From Plasmopara viticola (lineage: Eukaryota; Oomycota; Peronosporomycetes; Peronosporales; Peronosporaceae), in assembly GCA_001695595.3 (NCBI GenBank), contig MBPM02000028.1, forward strand, positions 248,001 through 312,000: a stretch of 64,000 nt of DNA, read 5' to 3'. Every line of letters starts with the position of its first letter. Position 1 is the first letter of the stretch. A program made the translations under genes and the position numbers. A model generated the notes under the pieces. That model saw nothing but the letters and a program-made list of their open reading frames with translations, did no database searches and was not told the DNA's origin. Positions 1 through 11,559 of the stretch are shown in pieces.

Positions 1-1165
1 CAGCTGACCATCTCAACAATCCGAGTGATGTCAATTCCAGACCCCACTTAAACCGTCAGCTCTTCCTTAACTACAATAACTCCGCTCTCACTAAAGCTGC
101 GTTAATGAGCCACGGTGTATACAAGAAGCACAAGGCCGCCAATGACAACATCGACGAGGAAGATTGGGTATTCGCAATGCATTATATCCCATCATTAACA
201 AATTACAAGGCAAAGAAACTTCGAGTCTTACTGAACCTCTTTTTCAGTCCGATGCCAAGATCGTAAGCGGTGACAAAAAGCTGATTAAGCACCTTCAGGT
301 GATTACTGAGCGGAATGAAGCACAGGATAGCCAATTGCTTGCTACAATTAGGACATTTCGTGAGGCAGACGATTCATCCGATCAGGCCTTCGGCGACTTT
401 GAGTCTATTAAACTGTTGGATAACCGAAAATCGGCCGAGGCAGTTTATAAGGAATGGTGTAACAACGAAGTATCTCCATTAGCAGCCGTTGAAACTTTGG
501 ACCGATCTTTCACCGACAGCAGCCCAAAAAGCCATCGAAATTTCGTGACGCAGGGTCCTGCTTTGCCGTGGCTGTCGTACGTTGGGTATTGTTGGAAGCA
601 TGACAAAGTCGACTTCAGTGAAGAGGAGTTGTACCAATTCTTTAAGAAAGCGGAATTAGACGTGATGGATATGGCAGAATTGCTATATTACGCACGAAAA
701 AACGGGTTATTCTTGACAAGATGCAGCGATCGGCAAGTCCCTGGACCGAGGCTTTAAATACTTGTCTTAGGAGTTTAATTCGTGAAGCTGTCACAGTAAC
801 ACCCTTTTGGCACTGACCGAGCAAAGTCAGCATCTGGAAGATTCTTCGCTCGGCGTATAGCTTACGTATGTCGCATTCCGATTCCCTCACGCCACGAAAC
901 GTAAATTTCATCACATAGACTTTATTACTTGACAGATTTGAAAAATTCCGTCGCGGGATTTTTCAAATCTGTCAAGTAATCAAAAAGGATGTTAAGCAAA
1001 TAATATATGGTCTAAATAGTAAGAGGTTTACATTGTATGCTCCGAATTTGGCGCTTCAGCCGTTTGCGAAGTCGCCGACTCAGGCATTCCTTCAGCTAGA
1101 CAAGAATTTGATGGACCTTGCCAAATTTATAATCTACTTGTCGGTATTGATGCAGATTCATGGTC
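1..1165 (+). pseudogene. Effector-family pseudogene, copy 1 (5' end outside window)
   Basis: This is a decayed member of the secreted effector family whose intact copy lies at 12208-13482. Bases 3-160 read in one frame and match the stretch after the signal peptide, ending in a damaged acidic motif. A small deletion near 160 shifts the frame, and 164-757 then encodes about 190 residues matching the family core, including the conserved LPWLSYVGYCW block. Near 700 a second shift breaks the frame. Fragments continue around 850-910, where the family motif before the H-A-T triplet is visible, and at 1033-1165, where the C-terminal LQPFAKS motif and the LDKNL segment are visible. The closest relative in the window is the copy at 50398-51321, with which it shares AQDSQLLATI. 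A 27-bp inverted repeat interrupts it at 924-980. The signal peptide lies beyond the window edge. It is not expected to make a functional protein. Confidence 0.85.
924..980. repeat. Inverted repeat (27-bp arms) inside effector pseudogene
   Basis: The left arm is 924-950 and the right arm 954-980, separated by three bases (TCG), with one mismatch between arms. The right arm matches the family coding sequence at this position (the GFF segment of the intact copy at 13260-13270). The left arm is therefore an inverted extra copy of it. This pattern fits a template-switch event at a replication fork. Confidence 0.9.
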
Positions 1166-1299
1166 GTATCATTTTTGGTCATCACTGCACGTCAGTTCTT
1201 GTCAATACCTGTCGTATTTGCCGTTGCATTATTATCTTGTGATCAATCCAGACGACACCAGCCTCCGTTTTCCACTGATTCTGCTGCTTTTAGCAGATA

Positions 1300-2170
1300 A
1301 GGCGCCAGATCTCTGCCACCATGCAAACACACGCGTATATGAAAAGCGTCATTCTGACATAGACTACCGCATTCTACCACTTCTCTGTGTACACCACGTC
1401 GACGAGACCATAAAGGTGGAAAACAATAACGCAAGAGTACCTCATGCAGACCAAAAATGCAAAAAGTAATAGAATCACAGCACAGCTTCCTGAGTGCAAT
1501 CTCGTTGATGGGTATAGAAGTAGAGAGCTATGGTAGCGATAACATGCAAGGCTAAGAAGAAGACGTAATCTATCGGCAGCTGCCGTTGTTTTGAAATCTA
1601 CGAGCGTAAAACAGCTAAGTGCGCAACAATGTATATTTCTGCGAGGACGCAATGGATGCAATTGAATGAAATAAATAAGACTATTCGGGCAACAGACTTG
1701 CATTCACCATGCCTCCGGCACACTAGTTAGTGGTGCCAAGCTTCACCAGAATAATACATTGCACGTAAACTCGTATTGCTGACGGACAGCTGATATGTGA
1801 GCCGCCACACAATAAACAGAGAGTTGTAACTTACGCGTGTGTTCATGTACACACCGTATATCGTACGGAACGCCCCGCTCAAGAGCTACGTTCCGCTCAG
1901 CAGCATTAATCTTTTAGTGTCTAATGAGTGTCATTATGTGGCACACCGCCATTGATACGCACAGGTGACTTAAATGTTTAAGAAAAATCCGCCGTTAATG
2001 CCTTGTGTTTTTGATGCCCAACGCGTTACTGCGCTGAAAATCTCAACGCTCAGACGAGCTGGACAAAAATTAGCTTACCAAATCTGCAGCAACTGCTCCA
2101 ATGATCTATGGAACAATTTGCGAAAGGAAAGCCGTAGGCTATTTAAAAGGAAGTAGCAGGGAGTGATGCA
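1300..2170 (+). pseudogene. Dicer-type DECH-box helicase relic 1
   Basis: This decayed stretch follows effector pseudogene 1. Short frame-shifted segments match the other helicase relics of the window: HHVDET near 1395, the LHVNSYC segment near 1760, and the E-C-H box at 1923-1934, reading N-E-C-H where a working enzyme would have D-E-C-H. At 1974-2156 a stretch reads like the region after the box (MFKKNPP, then a VTALKI segment at the place of the TAS motif). Known of the family: Dicer, RIG-I and FANCM-type helicases unwind or translocate on double-stranded RNA or branched DNA using ATP. Inferred: this is a dead copy, since frameshifts and stops are frequent. Confidence 0.6.
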
Positions 2171-3890
2171 AACGTCATGTAATCATCCACAAAGCGGACT
2201 ACATATATATAATGTATTTTATTAGTAAAGATTAAATACGCAGTGTTTAATTGGCCACCACATTGATTGGCTTTCGTTGCTTCTGATTGGCTGAACGGCT
2301 AATTCTCGGTCGGATATCAATTCTCAGATGTTACACCGCCCATACAAGCGTCTTGACCCAAAAAGTTCTTCTTTAATTTTTTCACGCAACCTTGCCGTGT
2401 TATTGCTCGACTAGATTTATGACAAGTAGACGTATTTGTATGTTAATATACTTTCATTGCTGCAAGTCTTGGGAAGAGCTGTGCCATGTCAATTCAGGGT
2501 ACATTTGCCGCAAGGTGGAAATTTCCAATCGACAACACAATCTCACCAGAAGTATCAAGCAGTTTATGTATGATGCTACATTGCGCTGCATAAATTACTA
2601 TAGGGTCGTCCTGACAGCTAGTGGCGTCAAGCGCAGCACGATCAACACTTAAGACCAATGAAACCGAATGTGGACCATACAATAGATGTGAGAGCGAATG
2701 CTACGAGTCTGAGCGCCCCCGGGTCGTAAAGACGCTTTGCAGTGTTTGCGCGAGAGTGATTTCACACAGCCAGCATGATTGCAGCAAACATGGCCAAGAA
2801 CACGAAACCAGTGCTAGAAAAGAAAGTAGTGGGTCGGAGCAGCATCGATACGTCGCAAGCAATTAAACAGCGGCTTTCAAGCCACGATGCAATATTTAGC
2901 GTCACTAGTAAGGCCACTGGAGGCAAAAGCAAAGCGCGTTCCGACAGACGTGAGCAGCATGAGCAACGAATAATCGTCAACATTTACACATAGATACAAG
3001 AAAAACATTGATTCGTACACTTTCTGGACAGATAGATGTATGAGTTTAAATAGTGACTTATGTCGTAGTCAACAGTTAGTAGATCCTCTCGCACACCCAT
3101 CCACGTTTTCTGCAACATAACTTCCCCACAATCAGTCAGTGTGGTGCATAAGGAGACCAGCGACGCCCCACACTTCAAGTCCCAGAGCTACGACAGCCTT
3201 TTCGCAACGAATTTCGGGTTGTAAATGGTCGTTCAATACATCCGGTTCGCGAATCGGAGAAATGTCTTCCTAGTTCACTTGATGACGCGGTGTAAAATCT
3301 GTTACGACAAGTAGCACGAGCAGTAAAGCCTCTTTAAAGGCATTTACTTGAGTCAGACAGTCAGTTGTGTTGGTCAGATAAACACTATGGCGAAATAAAT
3401 ACGTTTATGCTATTTCGTAATGCTAGGTCGTGAGTTTAAAGAGCGCTTTTAATTGTTTCATTTCTCTTAAAATAGAGAGGGCCATGTTACATGGAAAAAT
3501 CACACTTTTATACCAGCGGTGTAACATCTGAGGATTGATTTTCGACCAAGAATTAACCGGTCAGTCAACCAAAAGCCATGAAAGCCAACCAAATTTATTC
3601 ATATTTGGAGGGGTGGTAACTAATAAACCATGCGTATCAAGTCTGTATTAGTATTATGACAGAGTCCGTTTTATACGGTGTTTTTCATCCAGCCAATTCG
3701 AGCACGCGCATAAGTGCACAAAAGGGGGGGGGTGCGTGGTGAATAGCAAAGTAACTCGCGGTTTTCTTTTGGAATTGAGGAAAAAACTGAGCTCAAATAT
3801 GCTTATTCAACGCAACATTTATTTGAAATATTATTAAATATACCAAATTATGGACGTGTGCAAGTTAGCAGCAACACCATATCACTTTCT
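2171..3890. other. No recognisable gene
   Basis: Two overlapping short open frames (2621-2866 and 2775-2993, both +) are rich in K, R and S but match nothing recognised here. A DNA motif, TCTGATTGGCTG, near 2283 recurs near 49228, so part of this stretch may be an old repeat. A short G run lies at 3724-3732. Confidence 0.4.
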
Positions 3891-4260
3891 TCAGTCTTCA
3901 TAATTCAATGGAGCCGGTCGATAAAAAATGACCTTTACCTTGGCGGGATGTATCAAAGGTCATGCTTTTCGATAAAATTCTCTGAAAAGCTGCGCTGAAG
4001 TTGCACTGATCTACATTAGCGTAAAGCTTGTTCGTGCGCGTGCACTCAAATCCCGCTCGTAAGTGGACAATGTGATCAACCCGTGCTCTGTTTGACTATA
4101 GACAAAATGTCGCTAACGTATGTTTGAGCTCACTTTCGGTTGGACCTTCATAACTGCGTCACCAGACGAACCAATTCACATGCAAGTAATAGAGCTTCCG
4201 ACGCAAACCTTTTTCAGCGCATAACACACGAAGCGCTGACTGCGGCCGACGCTATAACAT
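3890..4260 (-). pseudogene. Ty3/gypsy reverse transcriptase relic
   Basis: Read on the minus strand, this segment shows the end of a gypsy reverse transcriptase: a HIVHLRAGFEC-like helix, NKLYANVDQCNF, and a DPAKVK-like stretch with a frame break between (H-P-A-K-V-K). These match the usual order of the thumb region in gypsy elements. Related minus-strand copies lie at 9480-9720, 36830-37100 and 53640-53920, and a plus-strand copy at 17820-18140. Frame breaks show that it is inactive. Confidence 0.65.
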
Positions 4261-4455
4261 CCTCTCATGATAAAATGGTACACAAATTAATGGAGTTAAG
4301 TGTGGCTGTATATTGTATACCCTTTCGTATTGTTTTTGTGCACATCCTTTCTGCTTCTGCCAGAATAGCGGCCGCATTCAGCTCATTGGAAGTCGTCACT
4401 TTTCGTTAGCCTCTTCAATGGCGTGTGTAGGAAAAATGTGCTTTAAGAAGTCATT

Positions 4456-5260
4456 TTGCTTATACTTTGTACGGAAAAGAAAATAGCGTCGTCATGGTCC
4501 ATCATTCATGTAAAAAAAGCTCACTGCACTTTTTACAATGTATGGCTGGTTGCAGGTCAAAGCATTAAGGGTGAGCACCTACATCAACCGCTGAGCACTA
4601 TGTATCCCACTGATCAGTTTGCCGCGGATAGATTTTGCTGTATGTCCGGCGTGACGTGGTCGGCTCTACATCAAGACACCTGTGAAAAAGCATATATTCT
4701 ACAAAGCGGGTCTCTGGTAGGCTCAGCTCTCCGCTACCGTCAGTAATGTCAAGAATAAGAAACCAGCGCATAGTGCTTACTGAGCCGCACATGAGGTCTT
4801 GGTATTACACAAATAAATTCTTAAAAGTTGGAGATAGCGCTCGGCTGTATACCCTTACTATGAGCGATAAATTTACGAACAAAAATAAGATAAGTCTGAA
4901 GCTTAATTTTCGTCTAATGCTTTGTTTGCGCTTTATAAAAGAAAAAGGAGAGGCTTGTAAGCTAGATGGCAAAGCCAAAGAAGTGATTATTGGACCAAAG
5001 AAAGAGATAAAATTTCAATATTTATGGTGTGAAGCGGTCGTGGAGGACTATATTAGTGCAAGAAGTGGATCTTTGATGAAGATTGGTATCGCTTCTAGGT
5101 AAATGAATCACAGAATGCGATCTCACGAGACTTTCCATCGGAGCTGCTAACTGAAAGAGGTGCACGTAATCAGATTCAGAAAAAAAGTGTGTGCCACGGT
5201 AGAAGCTTTTGACATTTGATAAAAGCGGAGCAAAGTTGGTGTAAACTTCATACAATCAAC
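4456..5260 (+). pseudogene. Gypsy-associated relic, segment upstream of RT
   Basis: Two open stretches in different frames (4456-4746 and 4746-5102) encode a segment repeated in the window at 16540-17460, 36080-36560 with 37230-37470, and 52630-53280. Shared landmarks are QRI followed by an SRL/ARLYTLT stretch and a GEACK.DGKA stretch. At 15.4-18.6 kb the same segment sits between a gag-like stretch and the reverse transcriptase, so it probably covers the protease and linker part of the polyprotein. I do not see a clear D-S/T-G protease motif. Its identity is inferred from position only. Confidence 0.45.
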
Positions 5261-5389
5261 GGCAAATTGTGGGTAAATCAAGTGATTTTTACCACAGCTG
5301 TCTCACTGATGGGCTGTGCGATTTGCTTTGTTTATGTACATGTGATAAGCTCGTCATGTATTGAGTTGTCAATTTGCCAAGCGATCTGA

Positions 5390-5560
5390 TACGTCAGTGA
5401 AAATAGTCAAATTGCGCATTGGCAAGGCCTCGCCTATGATGCCTTCAAAACGTCAACCACGTTGCTAGCAGCATGCAGTGAGTGCGATCTCTTAAGAGCA
5501 CGCTCAGCGCTTTACGTGAGATATAACACATAATGCCAGTGCCTTGCTGAAAGTATTTGC
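5390..5560. repeat. Dispersed repeat pair member A (possible LTR part)
   Basis: This stretch matches 9935-10110 in the same orientation, sharing GGCAAGGCCTCGC, TGATGCCTT and a series of shorter blocks. The two copies are about 4.5 kb apart and flank gypsy pieces, so they could be parts of a decayed LTR pair. Insertion boundaries and a primer-binding site are not visible. Confidence 0.4.
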
Positions 5561-5586
5561 TTTGAAGAAGTCATGTCAGTTGACTC

Positions 5587-6650
5587 TTGCAAGCAAGGTC
5601 AGTGATTTATGAGCAACTTCAACATATCAGTGTCCATCTTGATCCAACGCAAGGGCTGACTTGGCTCTGCACCGTACCAACAGTGCTTCTGCTCTGTATC
5701 AAAGAAGAGTCTCAAGATCCACCAGACTGGTATATAGGGTCTTTGATCTCTTATCAATCCAGGGCTTATGGCACACCAGCCATGAAAGAATTGCATCGGC
5801 ATTCAAAACTATGCACATCAGCGACCGCTATTATATCAAAGAATAAGCCTTCAATTTGGTTGGCGAGTCAATAGTTGCTCAGCATACAAAGCGCAGCTCA
5901 AGCAGATAAGGCTTTGATGGAATTACAACAGGAAAGGGAGCACATGCAAACCAGTTGCTTTTGCAAGACATTTGACATGAATATTTGCCCTTAGGAGGAG
6001 ATGGATAAAACGAGCTCGACGAGCGCTCCAACAAACACTCGCCTATATTTTCACTAACTTAGGTAGCAAAGCATCTTATTAGTAGCGACAAAGCTGTCAG
6101 ATAGTCTTCAAAAGATGGCAATTTAATCATTAGATATACGGATCATAAGAGAATCTCACCCGTCAAACAGCAGTGGTGCCATAAACGTGATTTAGGTATC
6201 TGACCTATCTTCTATACTTAGCACCATTCTAAGTCGCAGATCGCTATATGCCTGACTCGAAAAAGTTGGCAATAGTCTAAATACTAAAACTTGAAGACCT
6301 CACAATGTAAGCTGAGGATTTAAGATCTTTCTAAAACATTTTGGAATGAACATTTTATAGTTACTATTTGGCTTAGCGAAAATATGCATTAGCTAATGGT
6401 CATAAGACCATGTACAATTCTTTTGTTGGCTCCTTGAGATTCATCACTGCTTTCTTATTGATGTTCAAATAAATCTTGACTTGTGCCACACAATTGGGTT
6501 GCACCGCCAACTAAAGTGACGCACCCCGGATTCTTGTAACTTCACCACAATCCCCCCATAAACAAACTTGAGTCCATACAACAACTCCTCTGACCAGACA
6601 TCGCCGTTATGACTCGCGCTGCTACATAGAACAAACTGCATGAGCTTAAG
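5587..6650 (+). pseudogene. Gag-like gypsy relic
   Basis: An open stretch at 5587-5874 is followed by short segments including a Q/E-rich coiled-coil-like stretch near 5896-5970 (AQADKALMELQQ). DNA landmarks are shared in order with 15460-16280, for example the ACCATGTACAATTCTT block and the block around ACATCGCCGTTATGACT. Position and composition suggest a decayed gag region. The assignment is inferred. Confidence 0.35.
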
Positions 6651-8450
6651 TTGATATGACTACTTCACCGGACAGCCTTATCGTTTGCACCTAGAAAATT
6701 GTCAGACCTGACTCAGCAATCATTTTTTCACAGGAACTAAGCATAAAGTGTCCGTTTATACCAATGTAGCTTCGCTTCGCCGTCAAAAAGTGACTTAATC
6801 GCTCCTTTGTCACAATCGTGCCACGTGCGTTGGCCACCCTACTCTTGAAGTGAACACAGTTCAAGCCTTTTGGTCGACTACGGCACGCCAAACTCGACAT
6901 TAACAAGTAAAGAGCGTAAGTGCCCTTTTCAGTGATCTCCAAGCCCTTTTTGTAAATATTCTGCTAGCACCATGCCGAGAGCTAAAAATTCTCTTTGGTT
7001 TTACACTTTAAGCGCCATCATCACTCGAGCAATACCCTTGCAATCCCGACCGCGTGCTCGTGAGCAACAATTGTACTTCACGCACTTTCTGCCCCCGAAA
7101 AAGTGCCTCTTCGGCTGAACAATTGGTATGTAATCAATATTAAATGACCTTTTTAAAGCGCTAAAGTATGTATTGCTGTGGCAGCAGGCGAACCTTCTCT
7201 TGATTTTCATTTCACAGGTGAACTATAAATTCCTGCCTTGCGACCACCCAAACAATACATTAGGTACCATGGGGGCCTAGAGCGCTTAAGCTGCATTGAC
7301 GAGCACTTCTCTTACATCCGAGTTGTAAGCTCTGCACAAATTATACTCTGTGCCCGTTTGGTGGCTGAGAGACCGGTGGACGATTGACGGAACTACACCC
7401 GTTCCTGTGTGAATCCAAGACTTATAGAACGTCCGAGGACAACGAAAAGCATTTATATTGCTAGAAAAGCAAGTACAAGAGGCTGTACTCAATCCTTGGC
7501 TTTTGCAACTGCTTTTCCGACGCCAATTTCAATACCTTCAGTACAAGTTCGCTCGGCCTAACACATGTCTTCGGGAGCATCCTGCAACCAATGATTCACA
7601 GCACCATGCACCTGTAAGCTTTATTTCATAGCGGTCACTTAAGACCTCGAGTTGGTACGCTTGTCATAATGATAAAGAGCGTCCAAGATGTCAGGTCAGT
7701 CTTGCAGAAGAGAAAACTAAGCTCCCGATAGTTGTTGGAGTAAAGACACCCCACTCACTTCGAAAGATTTTGAGCTGGCCCTGGCGTCGGTGTAGCACGA
7801 AAACGCATGTACGTGGTAGTGGTGCTCACTCTATGAATAGAAAAGGAGGGTGACTATCAGGCGGCGTACGGAATGCACTTGATTTTTTACGTGGCTCTCG
7901 ACCGACGGCCGGTCAACGTACCCAGGAGTAGTCGAATCTTTACGTCGATACCTTCGATTGCCTTTGAGAAGATATGCAATGAGTTCTGTAGCTTCTAGCT
8001 TCCCGGCTCTTGTTTGACCTATTTTGAGGTTCGAGTACGTATTCGCAGCGCTCCGTGAAAAAATCGCTCCCTTCTGGAAAAAAGTTGTGGCATAATAAAA
8101 CTCTGGCCCAAATGACGGGTGGACCTCTCGTGGCTATTGCTGCGTAAGCTAATGCTCCCGCTTTCACCTATCCCGGTTCAAGACTTGGCTTGAATAAGTC
8201 ACTGGATGTGTTCGCATACCTCAAAATAGTATGCACGTACACGTAATTCCTCTTTTGGCTATGCCCCTAAATGATCCAACGCAGCGCAGCCACAATTTAG
8301 TCTTGGAGATGTAATTGTGGGTATACGTTTAGAGTACTGATTCTTTATTATATACATCGTCTTGTACTCCCTTTCTGTCCGACCAAAACAAAAGTCTGGA
8401 AGTTTTCTGCTTAGCCATATCATCGCGCACGTGCCTATAGAATGAGAAAC
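6651..8450. other. Decayed repeat DNA, no gene recognised
   Basis: Short open frames here (6691-6942, 7001-7210, 7286-7492, 7940-8167, all minus) are not recognised. Because they follow the integrase relic at 8460-8760 on the same strand, they may be the 3' part of that gypsy element. No motif confirms this. Confidence 0.3.
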
Positions 8451-8459
8451 AAAGTTATT

Positions 8460-8760
8460 GTGTTGACATGTCGAATGTAGCCACCAAATAAGCGATTTTG
8501 CTCAATTGGCTAACCAAAGACGACAAAACTCGTGTTCAGCCTTGGAAGGTCGAACACAAACCATCCTTGAAAAGTACTAGCATCATAACAGCACCGGCAA
8601 GCTTGACAACAGTGTGGCCGCATTTGACGCGAATTTTATCCGCCAACATACTTCGCACGTGCGCACATTTGTACCAAACACTGTAACAACTTGGTCGGCC
8701 ATCAATGGGTGCTTTTTAAGCCATAAGTTTTCTCTCAATCGCACGGGGTACAAATTTTAA
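8460..8760 (-). pseudogene. Ty3/gypsy integrase relic
   Basis: On the minus strand this stretch carries a degraded integrase zinc-finger region (KCAHVRSMLADK at the place of YVRTCKVCQ) followed by a segment reading LVSQLSKIAYLVATF. The latter matches the typical VDRLSKMAHL stretch of the gypsy integrase core. With the RT/RNase H relic at 9200-9720 it makes a collinear minus-strand gypsy element. Frames are broken. Confidence 0.55.
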
Positions 8761-9199
8761 AACCCTCATTATAAAAAGCAACTACACTTGATAGATGAAG
8801 TTGATCCCCCGCTTCCATCAAGAGCGGATAAAGCCTCGCGCTCTAGCACTTGAAGACTATAGCAGAAATACGCACATGTTATCTTAAGCATACGCCCCAT
8901 TGATTAAAATTGATACGATTTAGATCGCTATCGTAAAAAAGCTTTCAATTTTTTTGGCAGCGCATTTATGCATCGGCCAAAAAATTCTGATTTCCTGGCT
9001 TAAGCCCCACTTTAAGAATTTACTTCGGAATGAGGGAGATCCTCTTGGCTATTTTCTACGAGAGGTGAAGCGACAATATTACAAGGGGTAGCGATGCATT
9101 TTCTGCATAGATCAGATAAACTCTATTCGACGGGAATATAATTATATAAAGCTTCTTTACATCCTGATGAGGACAGTAGCCATGAGCTGCCAAGAATTG

Positions 9200-9720
9200 A
9201 GCGCAATTACTCGGCCTCGCCCCTCTGCGTCTGATTACAGTAGTGCAGTGCTTCTGGCAGAATTGGACGCTTCATAGACGACAAATAATGGGTTCTGGAT
9301 CTGGCAAGACTAGGACCAGCGCATATGACAGGCTCTCTTTGAATTTTTTGAACGTCTACAATGTTTAATTCTTTTAATTTTCTCGTGTCCTCTTTGAGCA
9401 AATCAGACGATGTCTTAGTCATTTTGGTCTAAACTTGTATATGCCAGTACTAAGGCCAAGTCACATAGGTTAATCTTTGTGAACTGATTCAACCGTCCGA
9501 TCCACAATGGTATTGACGTTAGTGCGATCTGTCCGAAGGCCGTGCTTGTCAATATAGCACCAATTTCTATTAGTCCGATGATGCACCAGATTGCATTAGC
9601 TTAAACCTTGTTTGTGCGTATTCTTGTAAACTCCGCTCGCAAATATACAATGCGATTTTTTGCTTCCGTCTTTCCGTGGTCTGTACGACTATCATCCGAG
9701 TATGTCTGTGCATATGTTCA
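9200..9720 (-). pseudogene. Ty3/gypsy RT-RNase H relic
   Basis: On the minus strand, 9720-9480 reads like the end of the reverse transcriptase (GLRTDR, then a VNTIVDR stretch). An open frame at 9207-9422 and its neighbouring frame read like the linker and start of RNase H, including a DAEGRGRVIA stretch that fits the conserved D-G-R-V-I segment. The element continues to the integrase relic at 8460-8760. Confidence 0.55.
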
Positions 9721-9934
9721 TTGAGCCCATAAAGATTGCGTTATCAAACGTTTGATGATAACAAGCGACCTCTAGCGCCGTTGTGACAAAACCAACCACT
9801 CTTAGCATTGAGTTTTCCATGGCAAGTATTGCTCGTTGATTTACTTGTGCATCGTAAGTACCTCACTTCTGATGCTTTACCCTACAGCCAGCCCTATCTT
9901 GTATGATGTGCAGTAAGTGCTATTCGTGCTAAGT

Positions 9935-10110
9935 GTGCATCGGCAAGGCCTCGCTAGTGATGCCTTGACTTGAAATCAACTGACCGATAGCGGCATGCAG
10001 CGGTTCCTGTACTCTACAAGCCTTGCTCAATAATTCACGTGAGGCTTCACACATTATGACAGGGTCTCGTCTTCACTGCCTTGGCTCAAAGTATACCAAG
10101 TCACTCGTAA
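9935..10110. repeat. Dispersed repeat pair member B (possible LTR part)
   Basis: This is the partner of 5390-5560 in direct orientation, with GGCAAGGCCTCGC and TGATGCCTT conserved. If both were LTRs, the enclosed 4.5 kb would be a shrunken element. Confidence 0.4.
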
Positions 10111-10339
10111 AACTTGGCTTTTGCAAAAGTCGCTTATGGTTGTGTGCGGCTCAACATTCCGACTCGTGACCTCGAAATTATCGGTGTTTATTTCTCATTC
10201 AAGTTGTTGCCCGACAAGGTTCAGTACGGCGCCGATAGCACGTCTTCTTTCAAAAGAAGTTAGACTAATGACTCACCAAGATTGCATCCAAGATACTTAG
10301 ACTCTAAACAACTCAGGGTTCTTGGCACTTCAGCTACGT

Positions 10340-11147
10340 CCTACTCATATCATACCTCGCATCCAGGTCTAAGCCCAAGCAGTGTTCGTCAACCAAAGAG
10401 TCGAGGAGCTTAACACAAAACTCACCGAAATTTAAAAAGACAGAATACTCGCTCCTAAAGCTCACAGAACAATTCTAATGATACGTTAGCGAGCTATCAA
10501 AGACTCACCATGCATCTGTTTTCCATGACAGTGGAGCGTTGAATGTAGTTGCCCGACACCCTTGGGGCGTAAAGAACGGTCCATGTTTACTTAGACTTAT
10601 CAAGCGCTTCATCAGCCAGCAAGCCAGGCTTACGAGCATGATCTGTTCTGTTAAACACGGAGCTAAGACCTGATGACCTACAACTTCTCCTTATAGATCG
10701 ACAGGCAGTTCTTCCCCTGCGGATAGCCCCACGCTTTCGGGGTATCAATGGTTCCTCGTAGCGTACCAGACGACTGGTTGACAAACGGGTGTTCGGCTTC
10801 TTGAACCTTGGAGTTGGCGCAAGGGGACACCTCTACCGCAAATGACGGGTACACAGAATCAACGCATACCCGTATACGGTGAAGGTTTGCCTTCTCCTCA
10901 TCAGTATATGTGAGATCCAGGGTCAACGAATCGTCGGATGAGCCTTGATTCTGCGCTGAGAAATATTTCCATTCTGGGATCCTTCAGAATATATTAGTAC
11001 GCAAACCGGTGTGAAGACCAATAGGTTGCGCAAAATCCCACATTTTTTTTGTTTATTATGAAGCGAGCTCTTAACACGAAACTCGGCTTTATAAGTAATA
11101 CCTAACGGATTATTTGAACCTACTTCATGTAATAAAATTAAATGTAT
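10340..11147. other. Unrecognised stretch with minus-strand open frames
   Basis: Minus-strand frames 10678-10926 (82 codons) and 10923-11153 (76 codons) are nearly contiguous and have protein-like composition, for example DLTYTDEEKANLH near the start of the first. I do not recognise the family. It may be another transposon relic. Confidence 0.3.
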
Positions 11148-11495
11148 TAACACAGCTCTTTTCGGAAAAGGTTGGGGTGACGCCGTCCTTCCTAGCGCGG
11201 GGGCTAAATGCCCGCGCGCTTCGGGCAGGTGCTCTCGGGCATCTGCAGGTCTCTAACAGGTCTCACTCTCGACGCGACGGTCTCCGGCATCAGGGCGCCA
11301 CCTGGGCTCTTACCAAGTCAGAACTACACAAAATAATGGAAGACCCTCACGGCCTCGGTGCTGGCTGCACTGCCCGCCGATCGAGACCCGACGTATGCGG
11401 ACACCACTCTATGCCGTGGACTAGCCATAGAGCCTAGCACGTGCATAACTTGGCAACGCGATAACGTAATACAATACAATACAATAACACAGCTC
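11148..11495 (+). mobile_element. SINE-like retroposon, copy 1, with target-site duplication
   Basis: The element body is 11159-11484 (326 bp). It begins TTTTCGGAAAAGG, is GC-rich in the middle, and ends in a short tandem tail of ACAAT units. It is flanked by an 11-bp direct repeat, TAACACAGCTC, at 11148-11158 and 11485-11495. Near-identical copies are at 26301-26624 and 47778-48100, each with a different flanking repeat. A short body, a simple-repeat 3' tail and variable target duplications are the marks of a SINE moved by LINE machinery. A tRNA-like A or B box could not be assigned with confidence. Confidence 0.9.
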
Positions 11496-11559
11496 CTACA
11501 ATTACAAACGGAAAGGTGAGCAATCATAGTATTCAGCAGGTAGAGGCACTCTTTCGACT

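Noticed and set aside
2621..2993. Basic open frames as a possible small secreted or nuclear protein
   Set aside because: No signal peptide, no repeat copy and no recognisable motif; two frames overlap, so chance is likely.
5022..5255. Minus-strand frame resembling the gypsy RT-RNase H linker (YTNFAPLLSNVKS and VIHLPRSD)
   Set aside because: The plus strand here continues a segment supported by three other copies, including the stretch with FPSELLTER. The minus match is likely chance, or at best a nested fragment, and its order relative to the RT relic at 3.9-4.26 kb is wrong.
11159..11484. tRNA-derived head for the SINE
   Set aside because: I looked for A and B box sequences on both strands. 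A CGAGTCTCGTTCG stretch on the antisense strand is suggestive but lies in the wrong place and orientation relative to the tail, so no tRNA origin is claimed.
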